DNA of 64,000 nucleotides, taken from contig NZ_JAGTPK010000023.1 of the NCBI RefSeq assembly GCF_021147775.1, forward strand, positions 18,725 through 82,724, read 5' to 3'. This document shows, piece after piece, positions 8,985 through 16,492 of the stretch (position 1 is the stretch's first letter; each line of letters begins with the position of its first letter). The position numbers and the translations under genes were made by a program. The DNA comes from Pseudomonas californiensis. GTDB taxonomy: Bacteria; Pseudomonadota; Gammaproteobacteria; Pseudomonadales; Pseudomonadaceae. The notes beneath the pieces are model-generated. The model was not told where the DNA came from. It did no database searches and saw only the letters and a program-made list of their open reading frames with translations.

Positions 8985-9515
8985 ATGCGTCAAAGCCTGA
9001 TGTGCCTGTTGCTGTTGATCAGCCTGCCTGCCGTGGCGCAGATCTATAAATACACCGACGCGAATGGCAATACGGCCTTCAGTAATCAGCCGCCCAATGG
9101 GACCAGGTCTGAAGTCGTCGAGTTGCCGCCCCTCAACAGTGTCGAAACACAGGCACCTGTAAGACCCGCGCCAAGCCCTGCCGCACCACCGCCAACCGGG
9201 CAAAGTCAGCCAGTGGCGGCTTACGACACGCTGGAACTGACCGATCTGCCAACCGACGAAGCGCTGCGTGCCAACAACGGTTCGTTCATCATCGGCGTCA
9301 AAATCCAGCCCCGGCTACAACAGAACCATCGGTTGCAACTGTTGCTGGACGGCAATCTGTATGGGCAGCCTTCCAATCTGCCACGTCTGCAGGCAATCAA
9401 TATCGACCGTGGCGAGCACAGCTTCGCCGTGGTGGTGAAGGATGGCGAACGCGTGATCCAGCAAAGCCCTACCATCACGCTGACAGTGCAGCGCGTCCAC
9501 CTCGGTACGCCATGA
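8985..9515 (+). CDS. DUF4124 domain-containing secreted protein (first of pair)
   Basis: Product of unknown function, 176 aa from the ATG at 8985, where a signal peptide begins (MRQSLMCLLLLISLPAVAQ); the upstream in-frame codons do not look like coding sequence. After cleavage comes IYKYTDANGNTAFSNQPP, the DUF4124 motif (Y-x-W/Y-x-D-x-x-G-x-x-x-F/Y-S-x-x-P). A Pro-rich linker follows, then a beta-rich C-terminal module (residues about 90-175) resembling an Ig-like fold that recurs in the next gene. It overlaps the next start by 4 bp (ATGA), so the two are translationally coupled. The position between glnA and ntrBC is shared by related genomes, but there is no known link to nitrogen control. 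Confidence 0.82.
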   Translation: MRQSLMCLLLLISLPAVAQIYKYTDANGNTAFSNQPPNGTRSEVVELPPLNSVETQAPVRPAPSPAAPPPTGQSQPVAAYDTLELTDLPTDEALRANNGSFIIGVKIQPRLQQNHRLQLLLDGNLYGQPSNLPRLQAINIDRGEHSFAVVVKDGERVIQQSPTITLTVQRVHLGTP

Positions 9516-10144
9516 GGATGCACAGGATGCGAAAGCTGCTGTTGAGCTTGTTGATACTGGCAAGCCTGCCGGCCATGGCTGACGTCTACACCTACGTCGA
9601 CGCGCAGGACAACCGGGTATTCACCGACCAGCCGCGCAAGAATGCCCAGCGCGTCGACATCCCGCCCAGCAACAACATGACCGGAACGCCGCCTACTCGT
9701 ACCTTGAAGGCCAGCCCCGCGAAACCTGCGCCCAAGGCGATGTTTCATTACGAGCTGCTGAGGATTCTGGCACCAGAGCCGGATGGCACGGTGAACAGCC
9801 CGAGCGGTGACCTGATCGTCACCGTCACCAGCGAGCCGGCGTTACAGCAGGGGCACAGTTATCGGTTGCTGCTGGACGGCAATCCAGTGGGTGAGGCCGG
9901 GCGCAGCCCGGTGTTCGCCCTGACTGCCATTGACCGGGGTACGCACCAGCTTTCGGTCGAGATTTTTGACGAGCTGGGTCGGGTTCTGGAGAAAACGCCG
10001 AATCAGCCGTTCCATCTGCAACGTGTCACCCTTGCCCAGAAGCGCGCCACCAACCCCTGCAAGGTCGATGAATACGGGGTTCGCCCGGAATGTCCGCTCA
10101 AGGACAAACCGAAACCAGAAAGCAGCATCCTGCCTTTCTTCTAA
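9512..10144 (+). CDS. DUF4124 domain-containing secreted protein (second of pair)
   Basis: 210 aa; signal peptide MRMHRMRKLLLSLLILASLPAMA, then DVYTYVDAQDNRVFTDQPR, the same DUF4124 motif as the preceding gene. A low-complexity Pro/Ala/Lys linker precedes a second domain (about 85-175) with LLLDGNPVGEAG...AIDRGTHQLSVEIFDELGR. This parallels LLLDGNLYGQPS...NIDRGEHSFAVVVKDGER in the neighbour, so the pair arose by tandem duplication. The C-terminal extension carries NPCKVDEYGVRPECPLKDKP with two cysteines. The start overlaps the upstream stop. Predicted periplasmic or envelope protein of unknown role. Confidence 0.82.
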   Translation: MRMHRMRKLLLSLLILASLPAMADVYTYVDAQDNRVFTDQPRKNAQRVDIPPSNNMTGTPPTRTLKASPAKPAPKAMFHYELLRILAPEPDGTVNSPSGDLIVTVTSEPALQQGHSYRLLLDGNPVGEAGRSPVFALTAIDRGTHQLSVEIFDELGRVLEKTPNQPFHLQRVTLAQKRATNPCKVDEYGVRPECPLKDKPKPESSILPFF

Positions 10145-10169
10145 GCTGAAAACGCCCCGCCTCAAGCCA

Positions 10170-10184
10170 GCCCTTTTTTGGTGC
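10170..10184 (+). promoter_or_regulatory. Candidate NtrC site upstream of ntrB
   Basis: The sequence GCCCT-TTTTT-GGTGC has a perfect right half and a 3/5 left half of the NtrC consensus GCACC-N5-GGTGC. It lies about 130 bp upstream of the sigma-54-like element at 10314. Confidence 0.35.
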
Positions 10185-10313
10185 ATGATAGGGGGCGTCA
10201 CGCCACAAGACAGCCCAATTTGGTTCAGAAATGGTCGTCAGTGGGCGCCGTATGCGGGCACATGTGCGAAAAAAGGTCCGATTTTGCAGTTAAAGCGCTT
10301 CTTTTCGGAGCCT

Positions 10314-10329
10314 TGGTTTGTTTTTTGCA
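10314..10329 (+). promoter_or_regulatory. Sigma-54-like promoter element upstream of ntrB
   Basis: TGGTTTGTTTTTTGCA has GG (10315-10316) and GC (10327-10328) separated by exactly 10 bp and a good TTGCA -12 box. The -24 region lacks the usual CAC after TGG. A plausible second promoter for ntrBC, not proven. Confidence 0.45.
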
Positions 10330-10355
10330 ACTTCACTGACACAGCACCCTATCAA

Positions 10356-10370
10356 GCACCGCATCGGTGG
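10356..10370 (+). promoter_or_regulatory. Near-perfect NtrC box before ntrB
   Basis: GCACC-GCATC-GGTGG matches 9 of 10 specified bases of GCACC-N5-GGTGC. It lies just downstream of the sigma-54-like element, where NtrC binding could repress ntrBC, as NtrC does at the E. coli glnL promoter. Confidence 0.5.
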
Positions 10371-10453
10371 TTTTGTTTTTGCTGGCCAAGACCGACCAGC
10401 ACCAGCACCAGCATTGCGCGATTGCGATGTGCCAAAAGAGGTCAATACGCTTC

Positions 10454-11539
10454 ATGACGATCAGCGACGCGCTGCACAGACTGTTACTGGATAACCTGAC
10501 CACTGCCACCATTTTGCTCAATGCCGACCTGCGACTTGAGTACATGAACCCGGCGGCGGAGATGCTGCTGGCCATCAGTGGGCAGCGCAGCCATGGGCAG
10601 TTCATCAGCGAGCTGTTTACAGAGTCCGCCGAGGCGCTGAGCTCGCTTCGTCAGGCCGTTGAACAGGCTCACCCGTTTACCAAGCGTGAAGCGATGCTCA
10701 CCGCACTGACCGGCCAGACCCTGACCGTTGACTATGCCGTGACGCCTATCCTGAGCAAGGGCGAAACCCTGCTGCTGCTGGAGGTCCACCCTCGCGACCG
10801 CCTGCTGCGCATTACCAAGGAAGAGGCCCAGCTGTCCAAGCAGGAAACCACCAAGATGCTGGTGCGTGGCCTGGCGCACGAAATAAAGAATCCGTTGGGC
10901 GGGATTCGCGGCGCGGCGCAACTGCTGGCGCGCGAGCTGCCTGAAGAAAGCCTCAAGGATTACACCAACGTCATCATTGAAGAGGCTGACCGCCTGCGCA
11001 ATCTGGTCGACCGCATGTTGGGTTCAAACAAGTTGCCATCGCTGGCCATGACCAACGTGCACGAAGTGCTGGAGCGCGTCTGCAGTCTGGTCGAAGCCGA
11101 GAGCCAGGGATGCATCACGCTGGTGCGCGACTACGACCCGAGCATCCCGGACGTGTTGATTGACCGAGAGCAAATGATCCAGGCGGTGCTCAATATCGTG
11201 CGCAACGCGATGCAAGCGATCAGCGGCCAGAATGAACTGCGCCTGGGCCGCATCACGATGCGTACCCGCGCCATGCGCCAGTTCACCATCGGTCATGTAC
11301 GTCATCGCCTGGTCAGCAAGATCGAAATCATCGACAACGGCCCCGGTATTCCGGCCGAACTTCAGGAAACCATCTTTTACCCAATGGTCAGTGGCCGCCC
11401 GGATGGCACAGGGCTCGGTCTTGCCATCACCCAGAACATCATCAGCCAGCATCAGGGCCTGATCGAGTGTGACAGCCATCCCGGCCACACCACCTTTTCG
11501 ATCTTCCTGCCGCTGGAACAAGGAGCAGCTTCGACATGA
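10454..11539 (+). CDS. ntrB: Nitrogen sensor histidine kinase NtrB (NRII)
   Basis: Cytoplasmic bifunctional kinase/phosphatase that phosphorylates NtrC under nitrogen limitation and is controlled by PII. The ATG at 10454 gives 361 aa starting MTISDALHRLLLDNLTTATILLN, the normal start; the upstream frame is untranslated leader. A PAS domain (about 10-120) precedes the HisKA segment with phosphoacceptor H142 in RGLAHEIKNPLGGIRGAAQLL, then the N box and the ATP-binding G boxes DNGPGIP and GTGLGLAI. It overlaps ntrC by 4 bp (ATGA), giving coupled translation and near-stoichiometric output. Confidence 0.96.
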   Translation: MTISDALHRLLLDNLTTATILLNADLRLEYMNPAAEMLLAISGQRSHGQFISELFTESAEALSSLRQAVEQAHPFTKREAMLTALTGQTLTVDYAVTPILSKGETLLLLEVHPRDRLLRITKEEAQLSKQETTKMLVRGLAHEIKNPLGGIRGAAQLLARELPEESLKDYTNVIIEEADRLRNLVDRMLGSNKLPSLAMTNVHEVLERVCSLVEAESQGCITLVRDYDPSIPDVLIDREQMIQAVLNIVRNAMQAISGQNELRLGRITMRTRAMRQFTIGHVRHRLVSKIEIIDNGPGIPAELQETIFYPMVSGRPDGTGLGLAITQNIISQHQGLIECDSHPGHTTFSIFLPLEQGAAST

Positions 11540-12972
11540 GCCGTAGTGAAACTGTCTGGATCGTAGACGACGATCGTTCCATCCGCTGGGTACTGGAAAA
11601 AGCCTTGCAACAGGAAGGCATGACCACGCAAAGCTTCGACAGCGCCGACGGGGTGATGAGTCGCCTGGCGCGTCAGCAACCGGACGTGATCATTTCCGAC
11701 ATCCGTATGCCGGGTGCCAGCGGCCTGGACCTGCTGGCGCGGATTCGCGAACAGCATCCACGTCTGCCGGTCATCATCATGACCGCCCATTCTGACCTCG
11801 ACAGCGCAGTGGCTTCGTATCAGGGCGGTGCTTTCGAATACCTGCCCAAGCCATTCGATGTCGATGAAGCCGTCTCGCTGGTCAAGCGTGCCAACCAGCA
11901 TGCTCAGGAGCAGCAAGGCCTGGACGTTGCACCGACCCTGACTCGCACCCCTGAAATCATTGGCGAAGCGCCAGCGATGCAGGAAGTGTTTCGCGCCATC
12001 GGCCGTCTGAGCCATTCCAACATTACCGTGCTGATCAACGGCGAGTCCGGGACCGGCAAAGAACTGGTCGCGCACGCCCTGCACCGTCACAGCCCGCGTT
12101 CGGCCTCGCCGTTCATCGCGCTGAACATGGCGGCGATCCCCAAGGACCTGATGGAGTCCGAGCTGTTTGGCCACGAAAAAGGCGCCTTTACCGGCGCGGC
12201 CAACCTGCGTCGCGGGCGCTTTGAGCAGGCTGACGGCGGCACACTGTTCCTCGACGAAATCGGTGACATGCCTGCCGACACCCAGACACGCCTGTTGCGC
12301 GTACTGGCCGATGGCGAGTTCTACCGCGTGGGCGGCCATACGCCGGTCAAGGTGGATGTGCGCATCATCGCGGCGACACACCAGAATCTGGAAACCCTCG
12401 TGCAGGCCGGCAAGTTCCGTGAGGACTTGTTTCACCGCCTGAACGTGATCCGCATCCATATTCCGCGCATGTCCGACCGTCGCGAAGACATCCCGACGCT
12501 GGCCAAGCACTTCCTGAGCCGCGCTGCTCAGGAACTCGCCGTCGAGCCGAAATTGCTCAAGGCGGAAACCGAGGAATACCTCAAGCACCTGCCATGGCCA
12601 GGCAACGTTCGTCAGTTGGAAAACACCTGCCGCTGGATTACCGTGATGGCATCCGGTCGCGAAGTGCATATCAGCGACCTGCCGCCGGAACTGCTGAGCC
12701 TTCCACAGGATGCAGCACCGGTCACCAACTGGGAGCAGGCGCTGCGTCAGTGGGCCGATCAGGCTTTGTCGCGCGGTCAATCCAGCCTGCTGGACAGCGC
12801 CGTACCGACCTTCGAACGCATCATGATCGAAACCGCCCTCAAACACACCGCAGGCCGCCGTCGCGACGCTGCAGTGTTGCTGGGCTGGGGCCGCAACACT
12901 TTGACCCGCAAGATCAAGGAACTGGGCATGAAAGTCGATGGTGGAGACGACGACGAGGCAGACGAAAGCTGA
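11536..12972 (+). CDS. ntrC: Nitrogen response regulator NtrC (NRI)
   Basis: Sigma-54 activator for nitrogen-scavenging genes such as glnA. 478 aa with the full three-domain plan: receiver with phospho-acceptor D55 (VIISDIRMPG) and K at about 105; AAA+ domain with Walker A GESGTGKE (169-176), an intact GAFTGA loop (216-221), Walker B GTLFLDEIGDM and the arginine-finger block FREDLFHRLNVIRIHIP; and a C-terminal Fis-type helix-turn-helix (RRRDAAVLLGWGRNTLTRKIKELGM). It is a useful internal reference for the degenerate activator at 48744-49694. It ends before a convergent aldo/keto reductase gene. Confidence 0.97.
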   Translation: MSRSETVWIVDDDRSIRWVLEKALQQEGMTTQSFDSADGVMSRLARQQPDVIISDIRMPGASGLDLLARIREQHPRLPVIIMTAHSDLDSAVASYQGGAFEYLPKPFDVDEAVSLVKRANQHAQEQQGLDVAPTLTRTPEIIGEAPAMQEVFRAIGRLSHSNITVLINGESGTGKELVAHALHRHSPRSASPFIALNMAAIPKDLMESELFGHEKGAFTGAANLRRGRFEQADGGTLFLDEIGDMPADTQTRLLRVLADGEFYRVGGHTPVKVDVRIIAATHQNLETLVQAGKFREDLFHRLNVIRIHIPRMSDRREDIPTLAKHFLSRAAQELAVEPKLLKAETEEYLKHLPWPGNVRQLENTCRWITVMASGREVHISDLPPELLSLPQDAAPVTNWEQALRQWADQALSRGQSSLLDSAVPTFERIMIETALKHTAGRRRDAAVLLGWGRNTLTRKIKELGMKVDGGDDDEADES

Positions 12973-12977
12973 TGAAT

Positions 12978-13008
12978 GGCCGGTACATCCCCAGCGGATG
13001 TACCGGCC
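12978..13008. terminator. 13-bp hairpin between ntrC and the convergent reductase
   Basis: GGCCGGTACATCC / GGATGTACCGGCC perfect stem with a 5-nt loop, starting 5 bases after the ntrC stop. There is no T run on either side. Likely shared 3'-end structure of the two convergent genes. Confidence 0.65.
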
Positions 13009-13040
13009 TCTTCGTGAGCATGCTCAGTGACGCGCTGGCG

Positions 13041-14078
13041 TTACTGCGCCAGCGATGGTTTTTCCCAGAGGTTGATGCTGCCTTCAACCGCGAAACGGTC
13101 GATCTCGGCCAGTTCTTCGCTGCTGAACGCGAGGTTTTTCAATGCTCCGACGTTTTCGACGATCTGCTCGGGGCGGCTCGCGCCGATCAGGGCCGACGTC
13201 ACACGCGGATCACGCAGCGTCCACGCCAGGGCCATTTGCGCCAGGCTCTGACCGCGACGTTGAGCGATCTCGTTGAGTGCGCGTACATGAGCAATGTTCT
13301 GCTCGGACAAGTGCGAAGCCTGCAGCGAACCGCCGCCTGGACGGTTGACCCGCGCATCCTGAGGCACGCCGTTGAGGTACTTGTCCGACAGCAGGCCCTG
13401 CGCCAGCGCCGTGAAGGCAATGACACCTGCGCCCAGTTCTTCGGTAGCGTCGAGCAGGTCTTTCTCAACCCAGCGGTTGAGCATGTTGTAGGCCGGTTGG
13501 TGAATCAGCAGCGGTACTTTCCATTCTTTGAGCAATGCAGCGATTTCCCGGGTCTTGGCGCCGGAATACGAAGAGATTCCGATGTACAAGGCCTTGCCCT
13601 GCTGCACGGCAGTTGCCAGCGCACTTGCGGTTTCTTCCAGCGGCGTGTCCGGGTCAAAGCGGTGTGAATAGAAAATATCAACGTAATCCAGGCCCATGCG
13701 TTGCAGGCTCTGATCGAGACTTGCGAGCACGTACTTGCGTGAACCGCCGCCCTGCCCATAAGGGCCAGGCCACATGTCCCAGCCCGCCTTGCTGGAAATG
13801 ATCAGCTCGTCGCGGTACTGCTTGAAGTCTTCGCGCAGCAGGCGACCGAAGTTGATTTCGGCGCTGCCATAGGGCGGGCCATAGTTGTTGGCCAGATCAA
13901 AATGGTTGATGCCCAGATCAAACGCGGTGCGCAGCATGGCGCGCTGGGTCTCGATGGGAGTGCTGTCGCCAAAATTGTGCCATAAACCGAGCGACAAGGC
14001 CGGCAACACCAGGCCGCTGCGGCCGGTACGGCGATAAGGCATGTCGTTGTAACGATTTTCGGCAGCGATATAGGTCAT
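13041..14078 (-). CDS. Aldo/keto reductase, YghZ/MgrA-like
   Basis: NADPH-dependent reductase of the AKR superfamily; 345 aa, TIM barrel. The N-terminus (YRRTGRSGLVLPALSLGLWHNFGD) and the catalytic-tetrad segments (FDLANNYGPPYGSAE with Asp and Tyr, IISSKAGW with Lys, DIFYSHRFDP with His) are present. The NADPH-binding end reads ALIGASRPEQIVENV. The closest familiar relatives are YghZ-type L-glyceraldehyde-3-phosphate/methylglyoxal reductases. It is last in a leftward run after a binding protein (82-bp gap), a flavin monooxygenase and a TonB receptor, so it could reduce an aldehyde released by desulfonation. That link is inferred from position only; it could be an independent detoxification gene. 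Confidence 0.88.
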   Translation of the reverse strand: MTYIAAENRYNDMPYRRTGRSGLVLPALSLGLWHNFGDSTPIETQRAMLRTAFDLGINHFDLANNYGPPYGSAEINFGRLLREDFKQYRDELIISSKAGWDMWPGPYGQGGGSRKYVLASLDQSLQRMGLDYVDIFYSHRFDPDTPLEETASALATAVQQGKALYIGISSYSGAKTREIAALLKEWKVPLLIHQPAYNMLNRWVEKDLLDATEELGAGVIAFTALAQGLLSDKYLNGVPQDARVNRPGGGSLQASHLSEQNIAHVRALNEIAQRRGQSLAQMALAWTLRDPRVTSALIGASRPEQIVENVGALKNLAFSSEELAEIDRFAVEGSINLWEKPSLAQ

Positions 14079-14160
14079 TGAATCCTCTCTTGTCAGGGGA
14101 ATGTGCGAGGCATGTCCAGATCATCTGCGGCCAGGCGGTACCTGGCCGGGAGTATCGGAA

Positions 14161-15096
14161 TCATTGTGCGTGCCAAACAGCCTGCTGGATATCGACCCGC
14201 TTGGGCACCAGGTGGTTTTCGTAAAACAGATCGGCGGTTGCCTGTTGCGCGCGCACGATATCGGGTGTGATCGGCAGGCTGGGCGACGCAGGCCGGTGGT
14301 CAAGATACTGAGTGATGACGGCTTCGGACAAGCCCATGCTGCGCGCCAGGATCTGAATGCTTTCAGTTCGCTGCGAGCGAGTCAGCGCGTCGGCAGCGGT
14401 CAGTTCGTCGAGCACCTGCTGAATGAACAGCCCATTGCCCTCGGCAAACGCCCGGCGTGCGGTGTAGAAAGGGCCAGACAAACCAAGACCTTCGCCATTC
14501 GCCAGCAGTCGACTATGACCTTCGTTGAGCGCAATGGAATAGTACGGGTCCCAGATTGCCCAGGCGTCGACACTGCCGTTTTCAAACGCGGCACGGGCAT
14601 CGGCCGGGGTCAGGTAAATCGGCTGAATGTCCTTGAGCGTCAGGCCAGCCTTGTTCAAGACCCGCAACACCACGTTATGAGCGCTGGAGCCTTTCTGGAA
14701 CGCCACTTTACGCCCCTTCAACTCGGCCACGCTGTGCAGCGGACTTTCGTTGCGCACCAGAATGGTTTCGGCCTGCGGCTTGGACGGTTCCGCACCGATA
14801 TAGACCAGGTCAGCGCCGGCCACCTGAGCGAAAATCGGTGGAATGTCACCGGTCGATGCAATGTCCAGACTGCCAATATTCAAGGCCTCCAGCATCTGCG
14901 GCCCTGCAGGGAACTCGATCCACTTGATGTTCGTGTTCGCAAAGCGTTTTTCGAGCAAGCCGTGCTCTTTAGCCAGCACCAATGTAATCGAGCCTTTCTG
15001 ATAGCCGATGCGCAGGGTGTCAGGCTCGCTGGCTGCTGCGCTGTTGAACAGGCCGCTGAATGCAAGAATCGCGGCGATGAGTGCAAAGGGTTTCAT
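14161..15096 (-). CDS. Aliphatic-sulfonate-type ABC substrate-binding protein (SsuA-like)
   Basis: Periplasmic binding protein of the SsuA/NrtA family. The ATG at 15096 follows AAGGAGT and starts a signal peptide (MKPFALIAAILAFSGLFNSAAAS); 311 aa. The mature part begins DTLRIGYQKGSITLVLAKEHGLLEKRF with the family blocks WIEFPAGPQMLEALNIGSLDIASTGDIPPIFAQ and VDAWAIWDPYYSIAL, typical of sulfonate binders. No permease or ATPase gene accompanies it, so it must share transport components encoded elsewhere (the tauBC-like genes 30 kb away are one possibility). It starts 17 bp after the monooxygenase gene, so the two are almost certainly cotranscribed. Confidence 0.9.
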   Translation of the reverse strand: MKPFALIAAILAFSGLFNSAAASEPDTLRIGYQKGSITLVLAKEHGLLEKRFANTNIKWIEFPAGPQMLEALNIGSLDIASTGDIPPIFAQVAGADLVYIGAEPSKPQAETILVRNESPLHSVAELKGRKVAFQKGSSAHNVVLRVLNKAGLTLKDIQPIYLTPADARAAFENGSVDAWAIWDPYYSIALNEGHSRLLANGEGLGLSGPFYTARRAFAEGNGLFIQQVLDELTAADALTRSQRTESIQILARSMGLSEAVITQYLDHRPASPSLPITPDIVRAQQATADLFYENHLVPKRVDIQQAVWHAQ

Positions 15097-15113
15097 GGGT
15101 GACTCCTTGTGAA

Positions 15114-16448
15114 TCAATGATCGTTGTGTCTGTTGACCGGGCGCTGAAGACCGAGGTTTTCACGCAGCGTCGTGCCTTCGTATTCGGTCCGGAACACGCC
15201 TCGACGCTGCAGCTCCGGCACCAGCAGGCGCGCCACATCTTCCAGGCCACCAGGCAAATGAGGCACCAGCACATTGAAGCCGTCGGCAGCCCCTTGTTCG
15301 AACCAGGTCTGCAGCTCATCAGCGATCTGCTCTGGCGTGCCGATCAGGCTGTAGTGCCCTCGCCCACCGGCGATGCGCCGCCCCAGTTGCGCCAGCGTGA
15401 GGTTTTCCTGATCAGCCAGTTCGGTGAGCAGTTTCTGACGGCTGCGCTGGCCGCTGTCGGTCAGCGGCAAGTCAGGTAACGGACCGTCGAACGGATAACC
15501 CGACAGGTCGAAGTTACCCAGCATACGGCCCAACAGTGCGACGCCGACTTCGGGCTCGACCAGGTCTTGAAACGACTCGAATCTGGCTTTGGCCAATGCC
15601 TCGGTTTCGGCCACGACGATAAATACGCCGGGCATGATCTTCACCGAGTCAGCGCTACGCCCGTAGGCGCCCAACCGCCTCTTGATGTCCGCGTAGAACG
15701 CTTGCGCGCTGGCCAGTGAAGTTTGTGCGGTGAACACCACTTCTGCGGTCTGCGCCGCCAGGTCACGGCCGACCTCCGAAGAGCCGGCCTGCACCAGCAC
15801 CGGCTGCCCCTGCGGCGAGCGCGCCACATTCAGTGGGCCCCTGACCTTGAAGTGTTCGCCCTGATGGTCGAGCACATGCAGGCCCTCGGGGTCGTAGTAC
15901 TGACCACTGGCTTTGTCGCGCGTAAATGCATCGTCGGCCCAGCTGTCCCAGAGGCCGGTGACTACCTGATGAAACTCACGCGCACGGCTGTAGCGTTCGG
16001 CGTGGTTGACGTGCTCGGTGCGACCGAAGTTCTGCGCTTCGGCAGCCGCATCGGAGGTCACCAGATTCCAGCCCGCCCGTCCGCCGGACAAGTGATCCAG
16101 CGAGGCGAACTTGCGGGCCACGTGATACGGCTCATTGTAGGTCGTGGTGGCCGTGGCGATCAGCCCGATATGGTCAGTGACCGCACTCAGTGCCGAGAGC
16201 AGCGTCAGCGGCTCGAAATGGTCGGAACGCGCCATGCGACTGGCGATATCACCTGTCGCGGCTGCAACGCTGTCCGCCACGAACAGCGTGTCGAATCTGG
16301 CCGCCTCGGCCACTTGCGCCAGATGCTTGTAGTGTTTGAAATCCAGCCCAGCGTCGGCAGGCACTTCCGGGTGACGCCAGGCAGCAACGTGGTGCCCGGT
16401 GGCCATCAGAAAAGCGCCCAGTTTCATTTGCCGAACAGTCGTGCTCAT
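15114..16448 (-). CDS. LLM-class flavin-dependent monooxygenase, NtaA/SnaA/DszA family
   Basis: Bacterial-luciferase-like enzyme expected to use FMNH2 and O2 to cleave C-S or C-N bonds. ATG at 16448 chosen because AAGGAGT precedes it at ideal spacing; the frame opens 6 bases earlier at a GTG. 444 aa. Conserved blocks: KLGAFLMATGHHVAAWRHP at the N-terminus, DTLFVADS, the sulfur-monooxygenase pattern SGGRAGWNLVTS, and QPVLVQAGSSEVGRDLAAQTAEVVFTAQ. It lacks a flavin-reductase domain, and none is encoded nearby, so it depends on a trans-acting NAD(P)H:FMN reductase. Sandwiched between a TonB receptor and an SsuA-like protein, it probably desulfurises the imported compound; the substrate is unknown. 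Confidence 0.9.
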   Translation of the reverse strand: MSTTVRQMKLGAFLMATGHHVAAWRHPEVPADAGLDFKHYKHLAQVAEAARFDTLFVADSVAAATGDIASRMARSDHFEPLTLLSALSAVTDHIGLIATATTTYNEPYHVARKFASLDHLSGGRAGWNLVTSDAAAEAQNFGRTEHVNHAERYSRAREFHQVVTGLWDSWADDAFTRDKASGQYYDPEGLHVLDHQGEHFKVRGPLNVARSPQGQPVLVQAGSSEVGRDLAAQTAEVVFTAQTSLASAQAFYADIKRRLGAYGRSADSVKIMPGVFIVVAETEALAKARFESFQDLVEPEVGVALLGRMLGNFDLSGYPFDGPLPDLPLTDSGQRSRQKLLTELADQENLTLAQLGRRIAGGRGHYSLIGTPEQIADELQTWFEQGAADGFNVLVPHLPGGLEDVARLLVPELQRRGVFRTEYEGTTLRENLGLQRPVNRHNDH

Positions 16449-16492
16449 ACCCACTCCTTACGATTCATTGCCGGGTCGTCGCGCACAACGGC

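Larger units (their letters stand above)
10145..10453 (+). other. Intergenic region upstream of ntrB
   Basis: 309 bp without a convincing gene. It contains NtrC-like half-sites and a sigma-54-like element (listed separately) and three tandem ACCAGC hexamers at 10395-10412 that generate repeated GCACC half-sites. The in-frame extension of ntrB upstream of 10454 (rich in Gln and His) looks non-coding. Confidence 0.6.

Noticed and set aside
10151..10199. Terminator formed by ACGCCCC ... GGGGCGT after the second DUF4124 gene
   Set aside because: The loop is about 35 nt and no T run follows the right arm.
11452..12846. 464-codon open frame on the minus strand opposite ntrC
   Set aside because: Antisense shadow of a high-GC gene; composition is biased (Gln, His, Ala) and there is no ribosome binding site or recognisable domain.
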